Below the pieces are notes generated by a model that worked only from the letters and a program-made list of their open reading frames with translations, had not been told where the DNA came from and made no database searches. This document shows, in pieces, positions 17,982 to 26,328 of a DNA stretch of 64,000 nt (positions are counted from its first letter, which is position 1; every line of letters starts with the position of its first letter). The stretch comes from CAXXOK01 sp964497495 (GTDB taxonomy: Bacteria > Bacillota > Clostridia > Christensenellales > Aristaeellaceae), in the NCBI GenBank assembly GCA_964497495.1, contig CAZCCZ010000007.1, forward strand, positions 1 through 64,000, read 5' to 3'. A program made the translations under genes and the position numbers.

Positions 17982-20270
17982 CTATTTCCGTTCCATCTGG
18001 ATCATGCGGATTTTCTGGTCCGCTTCCTTGATAAACTGATCCGGCGAAATCTGCCGTTGGGTATAACGGTCGATCAGCGTCGAGATATCGGAGGTTTGCT
18101 GTTGCACGTTATAATCCAGCAGGTTGGGAACGGAAGTGAAGTACAGGGAATCCGAGGCGCGGTAACGCTCGATGTCTTCCTTGGACACGTCCCAGATATA
18201 CTTGTCCTTGTTCTCCAGAAGCTTTTCGTACGAGTCGATGGTGCTTTGAATATCCTTGGTTTCCTCGGGCTTCGCCGTTTCCAGCTGCTTCTTGGCTTTG
18301 TCCAGTTCATCCTGCCACTGCGAGATCATCAGATCGTATTTCGCCGCGCGCACGGGTTCGTTATCGTCCGGGAACATCATAATATGCTGTTCGCGCGGCA
18401 TCTGATCCAGCGCGTTTTCAAGATACCGAAGTGCCGTATCTTTATTGGCGGTGTTGGGATTGATGAACATGGCGCTGACATAAACGGGAACGTGCTGCGC
18501 TCCGCCGTCTTCCAGCGAAAGGATCAAAGGCGACTGATACTGCTCGTCGCTGTACAGGGAGAGCCAGTCCCCGTAGTTCATGAACAGATCGTTGCCGGCG
18601 TCGGAATACGTTTGGACGCTGCCGTTATCATCCGTCTCCGGTAAGGCTTCGTTGAGCGTGTCGGTGTCCAGGTCGTCCAACGCGGAAAGCATGTCGCGGA
18701 AAACGGGGGTGTCCAGCGTCAGTTCCTGCCCTTCCGCTTCCATATCGGACACGTAAAGGTCCAGGGCCAACTGGAAGAGCGTCTGGCGGAAATCCGTAAC
18801 GTTCGACATCAGTTGCAGGTCGGGGTGCTCATCCGCGCCTTCGTTTACCCACCAATCCAGAAAATCCATCAGGCCCATGTACGACGTGGGGATTTTATCT
18901 TCCAGCCCCGCGTCCTTCCATACGTCGGGCGCCGTGCTCAGGCCGTAAGCGTATACCTGCGTGGGCACCGCGTAATAGACGCCGTTACTCTGGATGCCCT
19001 TCAGCAAGAAAGGATACAGCTTGGAAAGCTTCTCCGTTAGCGACGGGGCGGCGGACAGGTCCAGGCAGTACCCTTTGCTCATCAGGCGCGCGAAGTCGTC
19101 GTAACTCAGGTTGACGTTATACACGTCGAAAGAACTGTCCGCGGAGGCCATGGCCTGCGCCAGTTCCTCGGTGGTGGAGAAGGATGTGCTCTGGTTGAAG
19201 GTCACAGCCGTCTGCGGGTTCTGCACAAGGAAAGCGGTAGCCGCATCGTCCATATACCCGTTATATACGCGCAGCGTCGTAGTGGGCAGATCCTTGGGGT
19301 CGGTGCTGCGCACCAGAAGCGCGTTCCAGGTGTTGAGCACGTAGGAACCGCCGCTGAGCAGGCCGACGTCGACGTTGCTCATATTGTTCGCGGGGATGTA
19401 TCCAACCTGCGCGGGGTTCGCCAACCCCGGCATCGCCATCAGCTTGTTATCCTCGGAATAGTACAGGGTATCCGTATCCTGCCGATACACCAGGCCGAAC
19501 ACGTTTATGGAATCGAAGTTCCCAACCGGCGTCACGCTTCCGTCCACGGGGTTTACCACCGCGAAAGACGGCATGACCGGGTCGGAACCGTCGGTGGGGT
19601 AAGCGTTGTCGTAATTGAGGATCAACGCGAGCAGCTTCCCGTCTTTATAGGTGGCGATATCCTGCGCGTAATCCACGGTGAAGGAACTGCGCTTGCCGGT
19701 GGCCTTTTCAAAGCAGTACAAATCCGGTTTGCTATAGTTATTATCCCGGCGCACCATGGCGTAGATCGAGTCGTCGGACATGACCACCTTGGAAATGTCG
19801 ACGTAAGAATCGGAGTCCGCGCCGTTGTCAAAGCCGTCCCATTCCAGCTGTATCGGTTCGCCATACGTGACTTCGCCGTTGGCAAAGCTCAAGGGAAACA
19901 GCATCCCGTTATGGCGGTTGAGGCCGTAGAGCGTCGTTCCGTCCGTGACGAACTTCGACAGGATTTTTTGCGCTTTGTCTTCCCCGATATCGGACACGGC
20001 GCTTTCGTAGTCGCCGTAATAATCCTGCGTAATCCCTGAACCGATCATTTCGGGAGCGGCCTGCCCGGACTTCCAGCCGTATACCGAATCGCTCCAGAGG
20101 GTGTACACCGTATCGCCCACGACCGCCATGGATACGCAATAATCGTTTTCAAGCCCAAGATCCGTTTTCTGATCGTTTGAAAACATCAGGGCGCTGTTCG
20201 AATCGGCCAGCGCGCCCGGCAGGGTGCACAGCATCGCAAGAACACACAATACCGTGATGATACGCTTCAT
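17982..20270 (-). CDS. ABC transporter extracellular solute-binding protein with extra N-terminal domain
   Basis: The product is about 762 aa from the ATG at 20270, with GGGAGG 8 bases upstream and a Sec signal (RIITVLCVLAMLCTLPGALA). Residues ~25-370 are not a standard binding-protein fold. They contain repeated short strands such as VVGDTVYTLW, VTDGTTLYGL, DDSIYAMVRR and RQDTDTLYYSEDNKLMAM, which look like blades of a beta-propeller. The family-1 binding-protein region starts near residue 370 (TLRVYNGYMDDAATAFL) and runs to about 690. A charged helical insert (DELDKAKKQLETAKPEETKD) lies near 660-690. It heads the operon, under a strong promoter at 20377-20405. The propeller reading is inference from strand pattern. 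Confidence 0.85.
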   Translation of the reverse strand: MKRIITVLCVLAMLCTLPGALADSNSALMFSNDQKTDLGLENDYCVSMAVVGDTVYTLWSDSVYGWKSGQAAPEMIGSGITQDYYGDYESAVSDIGEDKAQKILSKFVTDGTTLYGLNRHNGMLFPLSFANGEVTYGEPIQLEWDGFDNGADSDSYVDISKVVMSDDSIYAMVRRDNNYSKPDLYCFEKATGKRSSFTVDYAQDIATYKDGKLLALILNYDNAYPTDGSDPVMPSFAVVNPVDGSVTPVGNFDSINVFGLVYRQDTDTLYYSEDNKLMAMPGLANPAQVGYIPANNMSNVDVGLLSGGSYVLNTWNALLVRSTDPKDLPTTTLRVYNGYMDDAATAFLVQNPQTAVTFNQSTSFSTTEELAQAMASADSSFDVYNVNLSYDDFARLMSKGYCLDLSAAPSLTEKLSKLYPFLLKGIQSNGVYYAVPTQVYAYGLSTAPDVWKDAGLEDKIPTSYMGLMDFLDWWVNEGADEHPDLQLMSNVTDFRQTLFQLALDLYVSDMEAEGQELTLDTPVFRDMLSALDDLDTDTLNEALPETDDNGSVQTYSDAGNDLFMNYGDWLSLYSDEQYQSPLILSLEDGGAQHVPVYVSAMFINPNTANKDTALRYLENALDQMPREQHIMMFPDDNEPVRAAKYDLMISQWQDELDKAKKQLETAKPEETKDIQSTIDSYEKLLENKDKYIWDVSKEDIERYRASDSLYFTSVPNLLDYNVQQQTSDISTLIDRYTQRQISPDQFIKEADQKIRMIQMERK

Positions 20271-20376
20271 GCCATTATCCTCCCGTTTTTCGGTTGCGCG
20301 GTTTATTTCCCGCGGCTCGGGTTCGGCGCTTCCTCCGGTCTCCGGAATCAGGAATACTTCCGAACGGGAACGGCCC

Positions 20377-20405
20377 ATTCTAGCACACTGTACTACATGT
20401 AGCAA
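20377..20405 (-). promoter_or_regulatory. Promoter of the transporter operon with palindromic operator candidate
   Basis: On the minus strand TTGCTA (20400-20405), a 17-base spacer and TAGAAT (20377-20382) give a good sigma-A promoter about 100 bases before the binding-protein ATG. The perfect 10-bp palindrome CTACATGTAG at 20393-20402 overlaps the -35 and could bind a GntR- or LacI-type regulator; no such regulator is encoded nearby. Confidence 0.75.
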
Positions 20406-20515
20406 CACACTTAGGACATGTTATTGAAATTGTTACAGTTGCAACCGCGCGAAACGATCGAACCGGAGTATTTTTGGTGCGGGAATCAGGCGGCCAGCCG
20501 AATAAATGCCACATA

Positions 20516-20544
20516 TTGACATCGGAAAGATCATGCCGTATTCT
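20516..20544 (+). promoter_or_regulatory. Candidate promoter upstream of hcp
   Basis: TTGACA (20516-20521), 17 bases, TATTCT (20539-20544). It would give hcp an unusually long leader of about 375 bases, containing a run of twelve G at 20866-20877. No better promoter was seen closer to the gene. The stretch 20406-20926 otherwise holds no gene I can support. Confidence 0.5.
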
Positions 20545-20926
20545 GGTATCAGTTTTAATACGCTATCTGAACGTTCTAGGAAAAAACTGCACGTCCGTGT
20601 GAAAGTTTTGCGACCGATCCTCTTCGAGTTTCGACCGAAATCTGAATCAACAGCGGAAGAAGTGCGCGGCACTGGTATGGTTTTGGAAGAAGCGAAAGGA
20701 ACAGCAGAGCCGTTTCCGTTGGTTTTACAACATACTTTCATTCGCGAAAACTGTATAGTGATGCCGGAGAAAGAAGGTTCCAAAGCCTTCGCCGGTACGG
20801 AGCCTTTCCGGAGCGGATGGCGCGCCGAGCGGATGTGCCGTCGTTCGCAGGAGAACGCGCGACGCGGGGGGGGGGGGACGACCGCCCCGCCACGGTTACC
20901 GGGACGGAGAAAAGGAGGGTTATTCC

Positions 20927-22519
20927 ATGAAAAAAGAAATGTTCTGCTTTCAGTGTGAACAGACAGCCGGTTGCGTAGGCTGCACCGGAATAGCGGGGGT
21001 ATGCGGGAAGAAAGCGGACACCGCGGCCCTGCAGGACCGGCTGACCGGAGCGCTGATCGGCCTTGCCCGCGCCGCGGAAGGGGGCGCGCCCCTGACGGAG
21101 GAGACTTTCCGGATCGTCGCGGAAGGCCTATTCACCACCATTACGAACGTCAACTTCGACAACGAGGCCATCGCGCGGCAGACCGAAATAACCGTTGCGG
21201 AAAAGGAAAGACTCGCATCCCGGAACGGCGGAGGGGCCTTAGGCACGGTCGGCGAAGATTACGACATGACGAAGCTGTGGGACGAAAACGAGGACATCCG
21301 TTCGCTCAAATCCCTGATTCTCTTCGGCCTGCGCGGTATGGCGGCCTACGCGTACCACGCGCTGACGCTCGGGTACTCGGACGCGGAGGTAAACGGTTTT
21401 CTCGTCGAGGGGCTACGGGCGGTCGGCGAGAAACTGCCGACGGAGCGGTTGCTTGCGATCGTTCTGAAGGTGGGCGAGGTCAACCTGAAGTGCATGGCGC
21501 TGCTGGACAGGGCGAATACGGAAACCTACGGCACGCCCGCGGCCGTCACTGTGCCGCTGGCGGTGGAGAAGGGCCCCTTCATCGTCGTTACCGGCCACGA
21601 CCTGAAAGATATGCAACTGCTTCTGGAACAGACGAAGGACAAAGGCGTAAACATTTATACGCACGGAGAAATGCTGCCCGCGCACGCCTACCCGGAATTG
21701 AAGAAATATCCGCACCTGAAAGGGAACTTCGGCACCGCCTGGCAGAACCAGCAGAAGGAGTTCGACGGCGTTCCGGCCGCGCTGCTCTTTACCACCAACT
21801 GCCTCATGCCGCCCCGCGCAAGCTACGCCGACCGGGTGTTTACCACGGAAGTCGTTTCGTTCCCCGGCGCCGTGCATATCGGCGAAGATAAAGACTTCAC
21901 GCCCGTCATCGAAAAAGCCCTGTCTTTGGGCGGTTACGCCGAAAACAGGCGGTTTACCGGCATCAACGGCGGCGAACAGGTTACGACGGGTTTCGGCCAC
22001 GGCATGATCCTTTCCGTGGCGGACAAGGTGGTGGACGCGGTGAAAGCGGGGGCGATCCGCCACTTCTTCCTCGTGGGAGGATGCGACGGCGCGAAACCGG
22101 GCCGCAACTATTACACCGAGTTCGTCAGGGAAACGCCCGCGGATACCGTCGTACTGACGCTGGCATGCGGGAAATACCGTTTTAACGATCTTGATCTGGG
22201 CACGATCGGCGGATTGCCCCGAATCATGGATATGGGACAGTGCAACGACGCCTATGGCGCGGTTCAGGTCGCGTTGGCGCTGGCGAAGGCTTTCGGATGC
22301 GGCGTGAACGACCTGCCGCTGTCTTACGTGCTTTCCTGGTACGAACAGAAAGCGGTCTGTATCCTGCTTACGCTTCTGTATCTGGGCATTAAGAACATCC
22401 GTCTCGGGCCGACCCTGCCCGCGTTCCTGTCGCCGAACGTGCTGAATCTACTCGCCGAGAACTACGGTATCGCGCCCATCACCACGCCGGAGGCCGACCT
22501 GGCGGCACTGCTGGGATAA
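20927..22519 (+). CDS. hcp: Hydroxylamine reductase / hybrid-cluster protein
   Basis: A 530-aa cytoplasmic Fe-S protein of the length typical for anaerobe Hcp. The N-terminal cysteine cluster (FCFQCEQTAGCVGCTGIAGVC) binds the first Fe-S cluster. C-terminal segments VGGCDGAKPGRNYYTEF, LTLACGKYRFN, MGQCNDAYGA and LSWYEQKAVCILLTLLYLG hold the Cys and Glu ligands of the hybrid 4Fe-2S-2O cluster. By family knowledge it reduces hydroxylamine to ammonia and/or NO to N2O, and acts in nitrosative or oxidative stress defence. The ATG has AAAAGGAGGG at good distance. It appears monocistronic, with a terminator at 22569-22616, a long leader and no visible Hcr reductase partner. Confidence 0.96.
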   Translation: MKKEMFCFQCEQTAGCVGCTGIAGVCGKKADTAALQDRLTGALIGLARAAEGGAPLTEETFRIVAEGLFTTITNVNFDNEAIARQTEITVAEKERLASRNGGGALGTVGEDYDMTKLWDENEDIRSLKSLILFGLRGMAAYAYHALTLGYSDAEVNGFLVEGLRAVGEKLPTERLLAIVLKVGEVNLKCMALLDRANTETYGTPAAVTVPLAVEKGPFIVVTGHDLKDMQLLLEQTKDKGVNIYTHGEMLPAHAYPELKKYPHLKGNFGTAWQNQQKEFDGVPAALLFTTNCLMPPRASYADRVFTTEVVSFPGAVHIGEDKDFTPVIEKALSLGGYAENRRFTGINGGEQVTTGFGHGMILSVADKVVDAVKAGAIRHFFLVGGCDGAKPGRNYYTEFVRETPADTVVLTLACGKYRFNDLDLGTIGGLPRIMDMGQCNDAYGAVQVALALAKAFGCGVNDLPLSYVLSWYEQKAVCILLTLLYLGIKNIRLGPTLPAFLSPNVLNLLAENYGIAPITTPEADLAALLG

Positions 22520-22568
22520 AGGAACCGTACCGCCTCTACAAGGAATGTAAAAAGCATTCGTAAAATAG

Positions 22569-22616
22569 AACCGCCGATCCGAGTACGAGGCATACGCGAA
22601 CGGACCGGCGGTTTTG
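22569..22616 (+). terminator. Terminator after hcp
   Basis: Arms AACCGCCGATCCG (22569-22581) and CGGACCGGCGGTT (22601-22613) pair with one mismatch, and the second arm runs into TTTT. It lies 50 bases after the hcp stop. Confidence 0.75.
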
Positions 22617-22926
22617 GTATACCGAAAAACCGATAAGTGGCAGACCAAAAGGCCCGAAGCCGTCGAAGCGCCGTTTCTGCCGGGATTAATGCGGATATAC
22701 TCTGAGCGGCTCGGATCGGAACGCGCGGAGGGCGGCTTCCGTTTCGCCTCGCCGCATCCGGATGAACGGGCGTGGAGGTTTCCGCCTGCCGTGGCCTGAA
22801 AACCCGCCGTACGGCGATGCGAACGCCCTGCGGCGCGGCCGTTTCAAACGGCAATCCGTATGGTTTGAACGGAATTTCTTTTCAGTTTACTTTTTCAGAT
22901 ATAATAGAATCCGGGAGGTGATCCGT

Positions 22927-23601
22927 ATGTTTCAGGTGCTCGTGGCCGACGACCAACCCAACACGCGCAAACTACTGGAGACGGTACTGACGCGTAACGG
23001 ATACGAAGTCCATACGGCGGCGGACGGTCGGGAAGCGCTGCGAGCGTTGGAGGAATGGCACATCGACATTATCCTGCTGGACGTCATGATGCCCGGCATG
23101 GACGGGTATACTTTCGCGCGGGAGCTAAGGGAAAACGGCGATGAAACGCCTATCCTGATGATTACGGCCAGGCAGTTGCCGGAGGACAAGCACACGGGCT
23201 TTCTGGCCGGAACGGACGATTACATGACCAAACCGTTGGATATGGAAGAGATGCTTCTGCGCGTCCGCGCGTTGCTCAGGCGTTCCAGAACCGTCAGCGA
23301 AAGGGTGCTGCGCGTCGGCGATTTGGAACTGGATTACGACTCGCTGACCGTAACGCAGGGCGGGGAACGGCAAACGCTGCCGAAGAAGGAGTTTTACCTG
23401 CTGTATAAACTGCTTTCTTTTCCCAACAAGATCTTCACGAGGCTCCAGCTGATGGACGAAATCTGGGGAATGGAATCCGAAAGCGGGGATACGACCGTGA
23501 ACGTCCACGTCAACCGCCTTCGCAAGCGTTTTGAGAACGACCCGTCGTTCGAGCTTGTCGCCGTTCGCGGGCTGGGGTACAAGGCGGTGGTGAAGAAATG
23601 A
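22927..23601 (+). CDS. OmpR-family response regulator
   Basis: The product is 224 aa from the ATG at 22927, 8 bases after GGGAGG; a TATAAT lies at 22900-22905. The receiver domain has VADDQ at the N-terminus, phospho-acceptor Asp52 in LLDVMMPGMDG, and Lys in DDYMTKPLD. The C-terminal winged helix ends RLRKRFENDPSFELVAVRGLGYK. It overlaps the kinase gene by 4 bases (ATGA). By context it controls the adjacent MacAB-like exporter: repeated GTTTA elements lie in front of 24753. Confidence 0.95.
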   Translation: MFQVLVADDQPNTRKLLETVLTRNGYEVHTAADGREALRALEEWHIDIILLDVMMPGMDGYTFARELRENGDETPILMITARQLPEDKHTGFLAGTDDYMTKPLDMEEMLLRVRALLRRSRTVSERVLRVGDLELDYDSLTVTQGGERQTLPKKEFYLLYKLLSFPNKIFTRLQLMDEIWGMESESGDTTVNVHVNRLRKRFENDPSFELVAVRGLGYKAVVKK

Positions 23602-24641
23602 TGAAACGCTGGCTTCGCGGCATGGGACTTTCGGTGTTCTTCTCGCTGGTCGTTCTGTTGATCTTCGTCATCACGGGCCTGATCGTATTCGCCATCGCCT
23701 ACGCGCTGCTCAGCCTCGGCGTGGTCGACCGCCTCGGCCTGCGCAACGCTTTCCCGATCGCCGTCGCGCTGCTGCCCGCCAGCGCCATCGTAGGCACGTT
23801 CGTAGCGCTCACGTTCGGACGCATTCCGTTAAAGCCCATGCAGGCGTATATCACCGCGACCAACAAGCTGGCCGCCGGAGATTTTTCCGTACGCATCAGC
23901 CGCCGTTATCCCGCGCCTTTTCGCGAACTACAGGAAAGTTTTAACCGAATGGCGGAGGAACTGGGAAGCATCGAACTGCTTCGCAGCGATTTCATCAACA
24001 ACTTTTCCCATGAATTCAAAACGCCGATCGTATCCATCAAGGGTTTCGCGGAATTGTTAAAGGAGGAAAACCTGTCTCCCGCAGAGCGGAACGAATATCT
24101 GGACATTATCATCCGGGAATCCTCCCGGCTCGCTTCCATGGCAACCAACGTGCTCAACCTTTCCAGAATCGAGAACCAGGCCATCGTGACCGACAGGAAG
24201 CAGATCGACCTGAGCGAGCAAATACGCAGGTGCGTGCTGCTGATGCAAAACGCCTGGGAAGCGAAGAACATCGATATGGAGGTGGACCTGGACGAAATCA
24301 CCGTGAACGCGAACGGGGAGATGCTCAGCCAGATTTGGTTGAATTTGCTGGACAACGCCGTAAAATTTACCGGCGAAGGCGGCCGCGTCGGCGTGACCCT
24401 GCGCAGGGAGGGTAACCGGGCCGTGGCCTCGGTGAGGGACGACGGGCCCGGCATACCGCCGGAGGATATCGACCGGGTGTTCGATAAGTTTTACCACGCG
24501 GACGCGGGCGGCGAGGCCCCCGGCAACGGGCTGGGGCTGACGCTCGCGCGGAAAATCGCCCGGTTGCACGGCGGCGATATCACGTGCGAAAGCCGGCCGG
24601 GAGAGGGCGCGTTAATGACCGTATGGCTGCCGCTTCCGTAG
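23598..24641 (+). CDS. Sensor histidine kinase
   Basis: A 347-aa membrane kinase. Two hydrophobic helices (about 8-35 and 43-70) flank a very short extracellular loop, so it probably senses within the membrane or through the transporter, as BceS-like kinases do. A HAMP-like stretch (PLKPMQAYITATNKLAAGDF) precedes the H-box NNFSHEFKTPIVSIKGF. The N-box is NLLDNAVKFT, and the G-boxes are DDGPGIPPEDI and GNGLGLTLA. Translationally coupled to the response regulator (overlap ATGATG at 23598). Confidence 0.94.
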   Translation: MMKRWLRGMGLSVFFSLVVLLIFVITGLIVFAIAYALLSLGVVDRLGLRNAFPIAVALLPASAIVGTFVALTFGRIPLKPMQAYITATNKLAAGDFSVRISRRYPAPFRELQESFNRMAEELGSIELLRSDFINNFSHEFKTPIVSIKGFAELLKEENLSPAERNEYLDIIIRESSRLASMATNVLNLSRIENQAIVTDRKQIDLSEQIRRCVLLMQNAWEAKNIDMEVDLDEITVNANGEMLSQIWLNLLDNAVKFTGEGGRVGVTLRREGNRAVASVRDDGPGIPPEDIDRVFDKFYHADAGGEAPGNGLGLTLARKIARLHGGDITCESRPGEGALMTVWLPLP

Positions 24642-24752
24642 CCGCCGCGCGGCGAAGGTTGGCCACGAATTTCTCCCGGCAGTTTACGGACGGTTTATCA
24701 AACCAGATTATACTTTTAACCGGTTGCCGAACAGAAAGAGGAGGTTTACAAG

Positions 24753-25634
24753 GTGAAGAAACGGAAACGGTGGATTTGGATTTTACTTTTGCTCGTCGTG
24801 CTCGCGCTGGGAAGCGTCTGGGCTCTGAACCGTAACAGGGCAGTCCCGTATGCGGAGGATACGGCGGTGACCGGAGACCTGTCCACTTTTTATAATTTCT
24901 CGGGCAAGCTTGAGGTAACCAACACGGTCACGGTCACGGCCCCGTCGGATACGACGGTCGAAGAAGTTTACGTACGGCCCAACGACCGCGTGGCCGAGAA
25001 GGCGCGGCTGATGCGGCTGAAGGACGGCACCGTGATCAAGGCGGATATCGCGGGCGAGGTGACGGCCCTCGACGCGGAAGCCGGAAACGTGGTCCAGACC
25101 GGGGACGAACTGCTGGAACTGATGGATTTAAGCGGCATGAAAGCCACTTTTCAGGTGGACGAATACGATATCGCTTCCGTCGCGCTGGGCAAAGAGGTGC
25201 AGATCACGGTGGACGGCACCGGAGAAACCTTTCAGGCACCCGTGGACGCCATCAACAAGCGTGCGGTGCAATCCGGCGACCTGAGTTATTACGTCGTCAC
25301 GGCCGATCTTTCGGGCGTAGCCTTGCCGGAGGACGCGCTGCCGGGCATGCAGATATCGGTGGACGTGCCGAACCGGCACGTGGAAGGGGCGGTGCTTCTG
25401 GGCATCGGTTCCCTGAGCTTTGACGACGACAACACGCCGTTCGTGTACATGCGGGACGGCAAGGAACTGCGCAGGGTGAACGTGACGGTTGGCGTAAACG
25501 ACGGTTCGCGGGTGGAGATCACCTCCGGGCTTTCGGCCGGGGATACGGTTCTGTACGTCCCCACAGCCACGAAAGACCTGCAAACCGTCATGCGCAACCA
25601 GCGTGAAAAAATGGAAGCCGTCGGGGACCAGTAA
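24753..25634 (+). CDS. HlyD/MacA-family adaptor protein of an ABC exporter
   Basis: The product is 293 aa from a GTG start (24753) with GAGGAGG upstream. An N-terminal anchor (WIWILLLLVVLALGSVWAL) is followed by lipoyl-like halves VTVTAPSDTTVEEVYVRPND and IKADIAGEVTALDAEAGN. Beta-barrel and membrane-proximal domains end ITSGLSAGDTVLYVP. It lacks the long helical hairpin of outer-membrane-reaching MacA proteins, as expected for a monoderm YknX-like adaptor. The next gene (ATPase) begins 1 base after its stop. It forms an export unit with the ATPase, the permease and a second adaptor at 27557. Confidence 0.9.
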   Translation: MKKRKRWIWILLLLVVLALGSVWALNRNRAVPYAEDTAVTGDLSTFYNFSGKLEVTNTVTVTAPSDTTVEEVYVRPNDRVAEKARLMRLKDGTVIKADIAGEVTALDAEAGNVVQTGDELLELMDLSGMKATFQVDEYDIASVALGKEVQITVDGTGETFQAPVDAINKRAVQSGDLSYYVVTADLSGVALPEDALPGMQISVDVPNRHVEGAVLLGIGSLSFDDDNTPFVYMRDGKELRRVNVTVGVNDGSRVEITSGLSAGDTVLYVPTATKDLQTVMRNQREKMEAVGDQ

Positions 25635-25635
25635 T

Positions 25636-26328
25636 ATGAGCAACGAATTCTTTCGCATGTCCAATATCGTGAAGCGCTACCGCATGGGCGACGAATGGCA
25701 GACGGTTCTTAAAGGGGTTGACCTGACGGTGGAAAAGGGGGAGTTTCTCTCCATCCTCGGGCCTTCCGGCAGCGGAAAATCGACGCTGATGAACATTATC
25801 GGCTGTCTGGACACGCCCTCCGAAGGCGAATACATTCTGGGCGGCCGCGAGATCGCCCGGCAAACGCCGAAACAGCTTGCCGCGATCCGTAACCGGGAGA
25901 TCGGGTTCGTATTCCAATCGTTTCAATTGCTTCCGCGGCTGGACGCCATCCATAACGTGGAACTGCCGCTGATTTACGGCGACGTGAGCGAGAAGGAGCG
26001 CTGGCACCGGGCGGAAGAAGTGCTGGCCCGCGTGGGCCTGCAGGACAAGCTGGGGAATCGTCCCAACCAGCTTTCCGGCGGGCAGCAGCAGCGCGTGGCG
26101 GTCGCCCGCGCGCTGGTCACCAACCCCAGCATCCTGCTTGCAGACGAGCCGACCGGCGCGCTGGATCAGACGACGGGTCGGCAGGTGCTGGCGCTATTTC
26201 AGGAAATCAACGCCGAGGGACGCACCATCATCATGATCACGCACGATCTTTCCATCGCGCAATATGCGCACCGTATCGTGCATATTCTGGACGGAACGCT
26301 TACGGAAGGGGAGAGAGCGTATGCTTAG
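25636..26328 (+). CDS. ABC transporter ATP-binding protein (MacB/YknY type)
   Basis: A 230-aa ATPase with Walker A GPSGSGKST, Q-loop FQSFQLLPRL, signature LSGGQQQRVAVARAL, Walker B ILLADEPTGALD and switch His in MITHDLS. The ATG at 25636 directly follows the adaptor stop. The longer frame from GTG 25603 overlaps the adaptor and lacks a ribosome site. It energises the FtsX-type permease whose start overlaps its end by 8 bases. Confidence 0.96.
   Translation: MSNEFFRMSNIVKRYRMGDEWQTVLKGVDLTVEKGEFLSILGPSGSGKSTLMNIIGCLDTPSEGEYILGGREIARQTPKQLAAIRNREIGFVFQSFQLLPRLDAIHNVELPLIYGDVSEKERWHRAEEVLARVGLQDKLGNRPNQLSGGQQQRVAVARALVTNPSILLADEPTGALDQTTGRQVLALFQEINAEGRTIIMITHDLSIAQYAHRIVHILDGTLTEGERAYA

Noticed and set aside
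20506..20958. 150-codon plus-strand frame before hcp
   Set aside because: It overlaps the candidate promoter, G12 tract and hcp start, has no ribosome site and no family resemblance.
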